This document shows positions 1 to 7,157 of a stretch of DNA of 33,677 nt, piece after piece. The position numbers were made by a program, and so were the translations under genes. Position 1 is the first letter of the stretch, and every line of letters starts with the position of its first letter. The notes under the pieces were generated by a model. It was not told the DNA's origin. It saw nothing but the letters and a program-made list of their open reading frames with translations, and did no database searches. The stretch comes from SKVL01 sp051747785 (GTDB lineage: Bacteria; Patescibacteriota; Minisyncoccia; Phycocordibacterales; CSBR16-193), in NCBI GenBank assembly GCA_051747785.1, contig JBNJGN010000006.1:1-33677 (forward strand), written 5' to 3'.

Positions 1-304
1 ACGTTTTACTATCGGCAAAAGCTCTTGTTTTGAGGCGTTTTTGATGATCTGAGTATATACACTACCGTCATCGCGTTTCTTTATTCCAAAGACCGGTATC
101 TAGTTAAAACTCTCCGGATGACTGTTGAGTTTGTTCCTCTTGGAATTCAGCGATCCACACTCTAAATTGATTGTACCAACGATTTACTGTTTTTCGTTGT
201 ACGCCGGTTAATCTGGCCGTTTGTGTAGCAGTGAGATCCTCAGAAAAGTAGCGAGAGATTTACTTGAGCTTGCGATTGCTTAATCGTGTATATTTTAAAG
301 GCAT
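1..304 (-). pseudogene. Decayed IS1595-family (ISXO2-like) transposase, 5' part
   Basis: Reading leftward from an ATG at 304, the minus strand gives a helix-turn-helix-like N-terminus (segment TATQTARLTGVQRKTVNRWY) followed by WIAEFQEEQ and SSGEF. This is the order of an IS1595/ISXO2 transposase leading into its first catalytic GEhELDE segment. An in-frame TAA interrupts codon 15. A second TAA replaces the expected Glu after GEF. About 60 bases that should carry the rest of the DE region are gone. The reading then resumes in another frame as PVFGIKKRDDGSVYTQII (bases ~95 to 1), typical of the RNase-H-like core. With two stops, a deletion and a frame change it cannot encode a working transposase. 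The remainder lies beyond the left edge. The family assignment rests on remembered motif order, not on a search. Confidence 0.72.
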
Positions 305-310
305 TTTTTA

Positions 311-341
311 GAGTATACCTTAATTTTGGTACTCTAGTGCC
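311..341 (-). repeat. Putative terminal inverted-repeat end of the decayed IS
   Basis: Just upstream of the transposase start, the minus strand begins GGCACTAGAGTACC at base 341 and runs AT-rich to 311. That is the usual position and style of an insertion-sequence end. The partner end is outside the window, so the repeat cannot be confirmed. Base 342 onward reads as sequence of the neighbouring interrupted gene, which places the element boundary at about 341/342. Confidence 0.5.
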
Positions 342-358
342 TTGGAAAAATATACTAA

Positions 359-1171
359 GCAGAAGAACTCGAACTTTATGAGGAAAAGGTTTTCCCAGTA
401 ATATGTAATGAACATAGAAGAAAAAAACCTGATATCATAAGGGATTTCAAGGGAGTATATCCTGATAGCGAGTTAAGACGAGATACTCAGAGAGTATTGG
501 AGGACAAGAGAAAGCATAGTGAGCATACTGAGAGGTCTGTCTTTCTAGAAGCGATCTCCTGCGGAGAGCTTACCGATTTGGGTTTTTGGGGCAACAGTAC
601 TTTTGTTTCTCCGTCTTCTGATTATGATGATTTTTACAACGGCACTGATGCTGTTTTTGAATTTGAAGAAGATAAAAGTATTCAACTTTGTGTTGATTTC
701 AAGGTCGGCGTTGATGACACTGAGGCTCGCAAAAGAAAAAAAGAAATATCTAATAATGTTAAAAAAGGCAATTTAACCAGCTTGAAGTATTTTGAATCCT
801 CGCTTTCAGATTACAAAGGGAGCCTTAAGTCGCTTCCCAGAGTTGTTGTGGGTACCGATATTGAAGGTGTTAAAGAAATAGCTAAAATGATGCATGGCAT
901 TATCTTTGGTAAGAATGAAGAGAGGGGAGGACAAAGAATTCGCCAAAAGAATCTGGATAAGCTGACAAAGCACGAAACTCAGATCAAATTTCTTGAGGAT
1001 ATTAAGGATCAATTGAATACATATATAGAAGAGGCCCGAAAGGAGGGTTTCAGGGAAAAAGATGAAGTTATCTACAGACACAGAGAGATACTTAATGTTA
1101 TAGAGAATATTTTGCAAGAAAAAAAACGCTCCACCAATTTAGCAGGTGGAGCGCGTAGTGAGGTCGTTTAG
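359..1171 (+). pseudogene. 5'-truncated gene, possible PD-(D/E)xK nuclease-like protein
   Basis: An open frame runs from 359 to the TAA ending at 1171. It has no in-frame ATG before about 887; the earliest alternative start is TTG at 497 (224 residues). Codons upstream of 497 read as ordinary protein (AEELELYEEKVFPVIC...). Another frame from 342 (LEKYTK) joins it if one base was lost near 359. The reading begins directly at the IS end, so the 5' part was probably removed or displaced by the insertion. Counting from the TTG, GTD (D51) and VDFK (D67, K69), preceded by an acidic helix with E18, fit the spacing of a PD-(D/E)xK active site. The C-terminal ~90 residues are charged and helical. The nuclease reading is inference only; I recognise no named family. 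It may still be translated from TTG. Confidence 0.55.
1127..1153 (-). terminator. Intrinsic terminator for the zinc-ribbon gene
   Basis: A perfect 9-bp stem (CGCTCCACC / GGTGGAGCG) encloses a 9-base loop. On the minus strand a run of eight T follows the stem (the A-run at 1119-1126), giving a textbook rho-independent terminator. It lies inside the 3' end of the convergent plus-strand gene, so the two units overlap tail to tail. Confidence 0.75.
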
Positions 1172-1195
1172 TTATTACATGTACCCCCCTATTAG

Positions 1196-1456
1196 TTAAG
1201 GGTTTTTTGTTAGATTGAAAAATAAACGGTCTTTGCATTCAGAGCATTTTCTGCTCTCTATAGGGATAAGTATTCTTTTGTAAAAATAAATACCCCCTCT
1301 TTTTTTTATTTTTGCGTTTTTATAGGTCTTAAACTTTCTGATAAAGAAGTTTTTACACATACGACACTGGGATTTTTGGAGTTTATAAGAGTAACTTTCA
1401 TATTCCAAAATTTTTACATCGAAATCTTCTTCTTTTTTTATCGGTATGACTTTCAT
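1196..1456 (-). CDS. Small zinc-ribbon-like protein, 86 aa
   Basis: A basic, lysine-rich protein of 86 residues with two CxxC knuckles (C31/C34 and C71/C74), the arrangement expected of a single zinc ribbon. The segment between the knuckles is rich in Lys, Tyr and Phe, which would suit nucleic-acid binding, but no specific family is recognised. The start is well supported: AGGAGG lies about 8 bases before the ATG, one of the few clear Shine-Dalgarno sequences in the window. A strong terminator follows at 1127-1153. It is transcribed against the truncated gene on its left and divergently from the membrane-protein gene on its right. Lone small genes with their own signals next to an IS remnant suggest accessory origin (inference). 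Confidence 0.7.
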   Translation of the reverse strand: MKVIPIKKEEDFDVKILEYESYSYKLQKSQCRMCKNFFIRKFKTYKNAKIKKRGGIYFYKRILIPIESRKCSECKDRLFFNLTKNP

Positions 1457-1663
1457 CTACAGACCTCCTCTTTGGTTTAAAAGTGCGTATTCTATTTTAG
1501 ACAATACAATATTATCTGTTTTTAGCAAGCATCAATGATATCAATTAAGCTATTTGGTGTGGATAATGATTATCTCTGTGAGTGTAGTATAATTAGATTA
1601 CGAAAGTTTCTTCTATGGGGAAAGTGTAGTTTGATGGATGCTAGTAATTTGTCTATATATAAA

Positions 1664-2023
1664 ATGTCTAAGAAAAAGGAAGCAGAGGAGAGAAAAGAGA
1701 AGAAAGATCAGAGTGATAGAAAGATGTTCGCTGTACTTGCTTATTTAAGTATCTTGGTTTTAGTGCCTTTTCTTGTTTCTAAGGAAGATCCTTTTGTGAA
1801 ATTTCATATAAAACAGGGTTTTACACTACTTGTTTTGTGGATGTTGTATTTTTTTCTTTTAACTGCACTACCTTTCTTTTTTTGGTCTCCTTACTCTTAT
1901 CTTTTAAATCTCTTCAGTCTGTTTATAATGATCTTGGCAGGTATAGGTATATTTAATGTTTTAAATGATAGGGAGAAGGAACTGCCTCTTATAGGTCAGT
2001 ATAGTGAAAAATTTGATATCTGA
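1664..2023 (+). CDS. DUF4870/Tic20-like small membrane protein
   Basis: From the ATG at 1664 this is a 119-residue protein with a short, highly charged N-terminus (Lys/Glu-rich, residues 1-20) and three hydrophobic segments. The loop after the first segment reads PFVKFHIKQGFTLLVLW, the H-x-x-QG signature of the DUF4870/Tic20-like family of small bacterial membrane proteins of unsettled function. The frame stays open upstream to 1535. That extension has no family character and contains a TATAAT box at 1588-1593, so a start at 1664 (or ATG 1634) is preferred. The next gene begins 30 bases downstream on the same strand. Confidence 0.75.
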   Translation: MSKKKEAEERKEKKDQSDRKMFAVLAYLSILVLVPFLVSKEDPFVKFHIKQGFTLLVLWMLYFFLLTALPFFFWSPYSYLLNLFSLFIMILAGIGIFNVLNDREKELPLIGQYSEKFDI

Positions 2024-2053
2024 TTTTAAAATTAAAAGTTAATAAAGAAATAT

Positions 2054-2785
2054 ATGAGATTAAGTAATAAAACAGCCATTGTTACAGGAGCATCTTCAGG
2101 GATAGGTAATGCTATTGCTGTAGCCTTTAGCAAAGAAGGTGCTAATGTTATATACTCTGATATAAATGAGATTGAAGGGTTTGTACCGACTGAAAAATCG
2201 GACTTTATAAAGTGTGACGTCTCCGATCGTGTGCAGGTGGACGGATTAGTTGAGGAGACAGTATCCAGGTTTGGTGGTCTGGATATTATGGTTAACAATG
2301 CGGGTATTGGTTCTCTGGGTGGTGTGTTGGAAACGGATGATGAAAATTGGCAGAAAGTTTTAGGGATCAATCTGTCGGGGGCCTTCTTTGGGCTCAGGGC
2401 TGCTTCTAAGTATATGACAGAGAGCGGTGTAGCTGGATCCGTTATAAATATGAGTTCTATTTTGGGAAAAGTGGGACTTAAGGGTGCTTTCCCTTACTGT
2501 GTAAGTAAGGGAGGGGTAGTGCAGATGACGCATGCTGCAGCCTTGGATCTGGTAGACTCCAATGTGAGAGTAAATGCCATTGCTCCCGGTTTTATTGAGA
2601 CTAAGATGACAGAATTTGCTAAAGAGAACGAAGATTTTCACAACATGATAGTATCTAGTACTCCGATGGGGCACATGGGTCAGCCCGAGGATATTGCCTC
2701 TGCTGCAGTTTATTTAGCTTCTGATGAATCTAAGTACGTAACGGGTGAGGTTCTTTATGTTGACGGAGGATGGACTGCCAGATAA
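2054..2785 (+). CDS. SDR-family oxidoreductase (FabG-like)
   Basis: A 243-residue classical short-chain dehydrogenase/reductase. It carries the nucleotide-binding TGASSGIG (residues 11-18), the NNAG motif (81-84), a serine of the triad in NMSS (S134/S135), and the catalytic YCVSK (Y148, K152). The C-terminal YVTGEVLYVDGGW is typical of 3-oxoacyl-ACP reductase and related SDRs. Length is normal. Most CPR bacteria lack fatty-acid synthesis, so a FabG role is doubtful and the substrate cannot be read from sequence. It would use NAD(P)H in the cytoplasm. No SD is visible; the start is preceded by AAAGAAATAT. It is followed after 10 bases by pcm, suggesting co-transcription. Confidence 0.85.
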   Translation: MRLSNKTAIVTGASSGIGNAIAVAFSKEGANVIYSDINEIEGFVPTEKSDFIKCDVSDRVQVDGLVEETVSRFGGLDIMVNNAGIGSLGGVLETDDENWQKVLGINLSGAFFGLRAASKYMTESGVAGSVINMSSILGKVGLKGAFPYCVSKGGVVQMTHAAALDLVDSNVRVNAIAPGFIETKMTEFAKENEDFHNMIVSSTPMGHMGQPEDIASAAVYLASDESKYVTGEVLYVDGGWTAR

Positions 2786-2795
2786 AGAGGTTTAT

Positions 2796-3443
2796 ATGGA
2801 AGAATTGACCAACGAAGATCTAATAGTTCACTTAGAGAACAACACCGGAGTACTGACTTCAGAGATAAAAGAAGCGTTTAAGGCCGTGGATAGGAAGGAT
2901 TTTGTTGATGAAGATTATGTCATTGAGGCTTATAATGATTATCCTTTACCTATTGGATACGGGCAGACTATTTCTCAGCCAACGGTAGTTGCTATGATGT
3001 TGGATTTACTATCTCCACAGAAAGGTGACAGGATCTTAGATGTTGGCTGTGGCTCCGGTTGGACCACTGCTCTTTTAGGGTTTCTTGTTGGCACTGAAGG
3101 AGAGGTGGTAGGTACTGATGTAATAGAAGAATTCGTGGAGCTTGCCAGGAATAGACTTTCTTCTTACCAGGATAAAGTTCCTAATACGGCATTTTTCCAT
3201 GTTTCTGAAGAGAGTGCTATATATTCGCAGGAGTACGACAAAATATTAGTTAATGCTTCTTTTTCGGAAATTTTTGATATTCCAGAGAATATTAAGAAGG
3301 CCCTTAAAGAAGGTGGCAGAATGGTCGCACCGGTTGGCAGTGATCTTATGGTTTTCACTAAAAAGAATAGTGAATTAAAAGAGGAGAGATGTTTACCGCA
3401 AACTGTCTCTTTTGTTCCTTGTGTTAAGTTAAAGGAATTTTAA
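2796..3443 (+). CDS. pcm: Protein-L-isoaspartate O-methyltransferase
   Basis: A 215-residue SAM-dependent methyltransferase of the PCMT family, which methylates isoaspartyl residues in damaged proteins to start their repair. Visible are the substrate-loop motif GYGQTISQP, the SAM-binding motif I LDVGCGSGWTTALL, the acidic motif II region (GTDVIEEFVELA), and the C-terminal LKEGGRMVAPVG. The ATG at 2796 is chosen because the family fold starts shortly after it and AAAGAGG lies about 5 bases upstream. The open frame extending back to 2745 overlaps the SDR gene and has no family features. It lies between the SDR and the uracil-DNA glycosylase, so a maintenance/repair grouping is plausible. Confidence 0.88.
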   Translation: MEELTNEDLIVHLENNTGVLTSEIKEAFKAVDRKDFVDEDYVIEAYNDYPLPIGYGQTISQPTVVAMMLDLLSPQKGDRILDVGCGSGWTTALLGFLVGTEGEVVGTDVIEEFVELARNRLSSYQDKVPNTAFFHVSEESAIYSQEYDKILVNASFSEIFDIPENIKKALKEGGRMVAPVGSDLMVFTKKNSELKEERCLPQTVSFVPCVKLKEF

Positions 3444-3448
3444 AAAAA

Positions 3449-4057
3449 GTGAAGGATAAAACGAAAAAGATGAAGGAAATAAGGGATGAGGTTTTGAACT
3501 TGACCGATTCTCCACTTTATGAAGACCGCCTTAATAACAAGACGTATCCCGTATTAGGTGAAGGTAGCCATGATGCGGATATTATGTTCATAGGTGAAGC
3601 GCCTGGAAAAAATGAAGCTGAACAAGGACGTCCTTTTTGTGGCCCGTCTGGGAGGATATTAGATGAGCTTTTAGATCACATAAGCTTTAAAAGAGATGAT
3701 GTTTATATAACTAATGTGGTAAAAGATAGACCTCCTTCTAACAGGGACCCGTCAACTACAGAGATAGAAATATATTCTCCTTTTTTGGATCGTCAGATAG
3801 ATATTTTAGAACCTAAGGTCATTGCCACTTTAGGTCGGCATGCCATGATCTATGCACTGGAGCGTTATGGAGTAGAAAGGATTAAAATCACAATAAGCGA
3901 GGCACACGGTAAGAGGTTTAAAGGGATCTCGTCTTATGGCGAATTACTGATCGTTCCACTTTTTCATCCTGCCGTAGCGGTTTATGATGCTTCTAAAAAA
4001 GAAGATCTAAAAAAAGATTTTGAAGTTTTAAAAGAGATATCTGTGGCTGATAGTTAA
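3449..4057 (+). CDS. Family-4-type uracil-DNA glycosylase lacking Fe-S cysteines
   Basis: Removes uracil from DNA in base-excision repair. Conserved family-4 parts are present: FIGEAPGKNEAEQGRPF (catalytic-loop region, residues ~46-63), the G-x-x-GR-x-LDELL helix, the ITNVVKDRPPSNRDP segment, PKVIATLGRHA, and the C-terminal LFHPAVAVY holding the leucine-loop histidine. Canonical family-4 enzymes bind a 4Fe-4S cluster through four cysteines. Here the corresponding places read LTDSPLY, VKDRPP and IYSPFL, and the only cysteine in the protein is in RPFCG. The enzyme is therefore predicted to be cluster-free. The start is GTG 3449 (5 bases after pcm) or ATG 3470; the ATG would match the family N-terminus better. 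Confidence 0.82.
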   Translation: MKDKTKKMKEIRDEVLNLTDSPLYEDRLNNKTYPVLGEGSHDADIMFIGEAPGKNEAEQGRPFCGPSGRILDELLDHISFKRDDVYITNVVKDRPPSNRDPSTTEIEIYSPFLDRQIDILEPKVIATLGRHAMIYALERYGVERIKITISEAHGKRFKGISSYGELLIVPLFHPAVAVYDASKKEDLKKDFEVLKEISVADS

Positions 4058-4087
4058 GAACCGACCTCTATTTATTTTTAGTTTTTT

Positions 4088-4104
4088 TATAATTCTGGTA
4101 AAAT
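4088..4104 (+). promoter_or_regulatory. Probable alaS promoter -10 region
   Basis: The 54-base gap before alaS is very AT-rich and holds a perfect TATAAT at 4088-4093 and a second box, TAAAAT, at 4099-4104. The first would start transcription about 12 bases before the ATG, the second right at it. No good -35 box is visible for either, so the assignment is tentative. Confidence 0.4.
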
Positions 4105-4111
4105 AATACTT

Positions 4112-5893
4112 ATGCTCTCATCAGAAATAAGAAAAAGATTTTTAGAATTTTTCAAGAAACGCAACCATGCTGTTATACCATCGGCCTCTTTAATACCTGA
4201 AAATGACCCTTCGGTACTTTTTACCACAGCAGGAATGCAACCGTTGGTTCCTTATCTTTTAGGTGAGAGACACCCTAAAGGAGAGCGGTTGGTTAATGTC
4301 CAGAAATGTGTGAGAACTAACGATATTGAAGAAGTGGGTGATCCTACACACCTTACCTTTTTTGAGATGATGGGTAATTGGTCTATTGGTGATTATTTCA
4401 AAAAAGAAGCACTTGAATGGAGTTTTGAACTTCTAACCTCAAAGGAAGAGGGTTTTGGACTTGATCCGGAGCGTCTTTATGTAACGGTATTTGAGGGTGA
4501 TGATAATGCTCCCAGAGATGAAGAGGCTGCTGAAATATGGAAAAATATAGGCATTAAAGAGTCTCGTATATTCTTTAGGCCCGCATCAGAGAACTGGTGG
4601 AGTCCTGGTGATGATGGGCCATGTGGTCCGGATTCGGAAATGTTCTATGATCTTTCTATTGAAGGCCTCGGTGAACTTACCTCGGAGGAATTTGAAGTGG
4701 CTGACGAAAGAGCTGATATTGTTGAGATATGGAATGATGTTTTTATGCAGTATAGAAAAGAAGGCGGAAATGTAGTTGGTTCTTTGGAGCAGAAAAATGT
4801 GGACACGGGAGCCGGTTTAGAGAGGATAACGGCGGTTTTGCAGAACAAAAGATCTGTTTTTGAAACCGATCTTTTTGCTTCAATTGTGGCTAAGATAAAA
4901 GAGTATGACCCGAAGATAGATGATCGTTCCAGAAATATAATTTCTGATCATATGAGATCCGCCACTTTTATGATATCTGACGGGGCACGACCCTCCAATA
5001 CTGATCAGGGATATGTGGTTAGAAGGTTACTTCGTCGTGCTTATAGAATGGCTTCAAGAAGTATGGGAGAAAATGATGCAGCCTCTTTAATGGAAGAGGT
5101 TACCGAGCAGGTAAAGAACGATTATGCTCCAGTTTATCCTGAAGTAGAGAAAGAATATGAAGAGACAGAAGAAGAGATAAAAAAAGAGATCTCCAGGTTT
5201 CGGGAGGTCTTAAAAGAGGGACTTAAGCGTTTTGAGAAAATATCTTCGGAAAGTAAAGATATATCGGGACAGGATGCCTTTTTACTGTTTTCAACCTACG
5301 GTTTTCCGATAGATATGACAGTTGACCTAGCTGAAGAAAAAGGAATGAATGTTGATATAGATGGTTTTAATAGTGCATATGAAGAGCATCGAGAAAGATC
5401 AAGGCAGGGAACAGTCGGTAAATTCAAAGGAGGTCTGGCCGGAACAAGTGAAGAAGAAGTAAAGTATCACACTGCCACTCATCTTTTGCACTCGGCCTTA
5501 AAAGAGGTTCTAGGGAGTCATGTAGAACAGAAAGGTAGTAATATCACCTCTGAGAGAGCACGCTTTGATTTTTCTCATCCTGAAAAGATGACCGAGGATG
5601 AGAAAAGAGAGGTGGAACGTATAGTCAATGAGAAAATAAAGCAGGATCTTCCGGTGCACTGTCAAGAAATGTCTCTTGAGGAGGCAAAAGAAAAAGGTGT
5701 TTATGGTGTTTTTGATGATCGTTATTCGGAAAAGGTAAAAGTTTATACTGTGGGTGATGAAAATGGAGCTTTTAGTAAGGAGATCTGTGGCGGTCCTCAC
5801 GTGGAAAGGATCGGGGTCTTGGGTAATTTTAAAATTAAAAAAGAGGAATCTGTTGCCGGAGGTGTGCGTCGCGTAAAAGCTATTTTAGAGTAG
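4112..5893 (+). CDS. alaS: Alanine--tRNA ligase, short form without C-Ala domain
   Basis: Class II synthetase charging tRNA-Ala. The aminoacylation core is clear: TTAGMQPLVPYLLGE, VQKCVRTNDIEEVGD, and motif 2 region LTFFEMMGNWSIGDYF in residues 1-100, then NTDQGYVVRRLLRRAYR. The editing domain is present, with zinc-site HxxxH in HTATHLLH (from about residue 452) and CxxxH in CGGPH (about 558-562). The protein ends right after RRVKAILE at 593 residues, whereas the usual bacterial enzyme is about 870-880. The missing part is the C-terminal DHHA1/C-Ala domain used for tRNA elbow binding and dimerisation. The next gene follows after 7 bases with no frameshift remnant of the lost domain, so the short form looks fixed rather than a recent truncation. 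Confidence 0.95.
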   Translation: MLSSEIRKRFLEFFKKRNHAVIPSASLIPENDPSVLFTTAGMQPLVPYLLGERHPKGERLVNVQKCVRTNDIEEVGDPTHLTFFEMMGNWSIGDYFKKEALEWSFELLTSKEEGFGLDPERLYVTVFEGDDNAPRDEEAAEIWKNIGIKESRIFFRPASENWWSPGDDGPCGPDSEMFYDLSIEGLGELTSEEFEVADERADIVEIWNDVFMQYRKEGGNVVGSLEQKNVDTGAGLERITAVLQNKRSVFETDLFASIVAKIKEYDPKIDDRSRNIISDHMRSATFMISDGARPSNTDQGYVVRRLLRRAYRMASRSMGENDAASLMEEVTEQVKNDYAPVYPEVEKEYEETEEEIKKEISRFREVLKEGLKRFEKISSESKDISGQDAFLLFSTYGFPIDMTVDLAEEKGMNVDIDGFNSAYEEHRERSRQGTVGKFKGGLAGTSEEEVKYHTATHLLHSALKEVLGSHVEQKGSNITSERARFDFSHPEKMTEDEKREVERIVNEKIKQDLPVHCQEMSLEEAKEKGVYGVFDDRYSEKVKVYTVGDENGAFSKEICGGPHVERIGVLGNFKIKKEESVAGGVRRVKAILE

Positions 5894-5900
5894 TGGCAGT

Positions 5901-7055
5901 ATGGTCTTTTTCTCCAAAAAAAGATCCTCGGCTAAAGTTTTGATAAACATCTCTGAAGAGGGAGCCGAGGGGGCAATAATAAACACGTCTAAAAGCAAGC
6001 AAAGAGATGTTATTTCATATTATACTGGCAAGAAAACCGGAGTTGGTGGGGTTATAAATTCTTTTTCCGAATTGACTGCATGTGCTGGGGAAGTCGTCTC
6101 AGATCTTGCCAAAGAAAGTAATTCTTCCGAAGGGAAGAAGAAGGGCTTTAGTAAAGATTCCTTAACTAACTTTGTGTTTATTGTCGAGAGCCCTTTTCAG
6201 TACAGTTATCTGAGTAATATATCTTCGGAAAATGAGGAGCCGGTAAAAGTATCTGATGAAACCATCAAAAGAATAATTGAAAAAGAAGAGCCCAAGAAAC
6301 CCAAAGATTCTGTCTGCAAACTTTGGAACGAGGAAAAGATTGAATTTACAAAAAAAGAAGTGACAGAGGTTACTTTAAATGGGTATTCCGCTCAGTTAAT
6401 ACATGGTAAAGAGGCTAGGCATATAGATCTTTCCATTTTTAATACCGTTTTTCCTAAAAAACTTCTGGTCTCCCTGCATTCAAGGCTTAAAGGTGAATTT
6501 AAACCTGCTGTGGTAAATTATTTTGCTCGTTCTGATGTAGATCTGACTTTTTTGAATAATGTTCGTAAGGATAAAAAGACTTTATGGAAGTATGTAAAAG
6601 TAAATATGTCTGATACTGTTGTTTCTGTGGTTAATAAAGGGAAAACAGAGAGCATTGTTTATTTGAATAAGGGTTACTTTAGTTTAATGAAAGAGGTCTC
6701 CAAAGAGTTTAACGTACCTTACGATGTTGCAAGGTCCTATATTTCCATATTCTTATCAGGCGCTGGAGAGGATGACTTTTCAAAACGGGTAGGAGAGGTG
6801 GTCTATGATACTCTGGAAGAGTGGGAAAGAGATTATGAAGGTAGCATGAGTCATATGCCTAAGTCGGTGTACTTGGACTGTATTGATCGTTTTGGAGAGA
6901 TCTTTCAAAAAGTGCTAACTAAAAAATATCCGGAAACCGAAGTAAGGACTCTGCGTTATATGTATGAAGAAAATACTGGCCACTCTTTATATAACGGGAA
7001 TTTGGAACTTGCTGTTGGTACTTATTTTGTTAATAGGTTAATGGATAGGAGCTAA
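5901..7055 (+). CDS. Hypothetical protein, degenerate PilM/FtsA-like actin fold
   Basis: A 384-residue soluble protein, no signal peptide. The overall layout resembles a CPR protein family with a PilM/FtsA-type actin-like fold: an N-terminal strand pair (AKVLINISEEGAEGAII), a FIVESPFQYSYL segment where relatives have a SSPW-type motif, a central LNGYSAQLIHGKEA, a KYVKVNMSDTVVSVV hairpin where the second phosphate loop should be, a membrane-proximal-type helix VPYDVARSYISIFL, and a C-terminal GNLELAVGTYFVNRL. The glycines and aspartates needed for ATP binding are largely missing, so it may be a non-catalytic scaffold. It starts 7 bases after alaS and is followed by a membrane-anchored partner-type gene. 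Family assignment is from memory and is uncertain. Confidence 0.55.
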   Translation: MVFFSKKRSSAKVLINISEEGAEGAIINTSKSKQRDVISYYTGKKTGVGGVINSFSELTACAGEVVSDLAKESNSSEGKKKGFSKDSLTNFVFIVESPFQYSYLSNISSENEEPVKVSDETIKRIIEKEEPKKPKDSVCKLWNEEKIEFTKKEVTEVTLNGYSAQLIHGKEARHIDLSIFNTVFPKKLLVSLHSRLKGEFKPAVVNYFARSDVDLTFLNNVRKDKKTLWKYVKVNMSDTVVSVVNKGKTESIVYLNKGYFSLMKEVSKEFNVPYDVARSYISIFLSGAGEDDFSKRVGEVVYDTLEEWERDYEGSMSHMPKSVYLDCIDRFGEIFQKVLTKKYPETEVRTLRYMYEENTGHSLYNGNLELAVGTYFVNRLMDRS

Positions 7056-7065
7056 AAAAGACTTT

Positions 7066-7096
7066 TATGCTGTTCATTTTAAAAAATGAACGCATA
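7066..7096. other. Strong hairpin between the actin-like and membrane-protein genes
   Basis: TATGC (7066-7070) pairs with GCATA (7092-7096), and GTTCATTTT (7072-7080) pairs with AAAATGAAC (7083-7091), with one bulged T and a 2-base loop. Total 14 bp. No T-run follows on the plus strand, so it is not a standard terminator. It could be an mRNA processing or attenuation structure, or a protein-binding palindrome. Confidence 0.55.
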
Positions 7097-7157
7097 AGTT
7101 ATACTTACTATTAAGTGGTAGTTCAGAATAATAATTTTATAACTTTTCAAAACCAAT

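Noticed and set aside
1535..1663. N-terminal extension of the DUF4870-like protein
   Set aside because: Contains a TATAAT box and no family sequence; the ATG at 1664 fits the family length.
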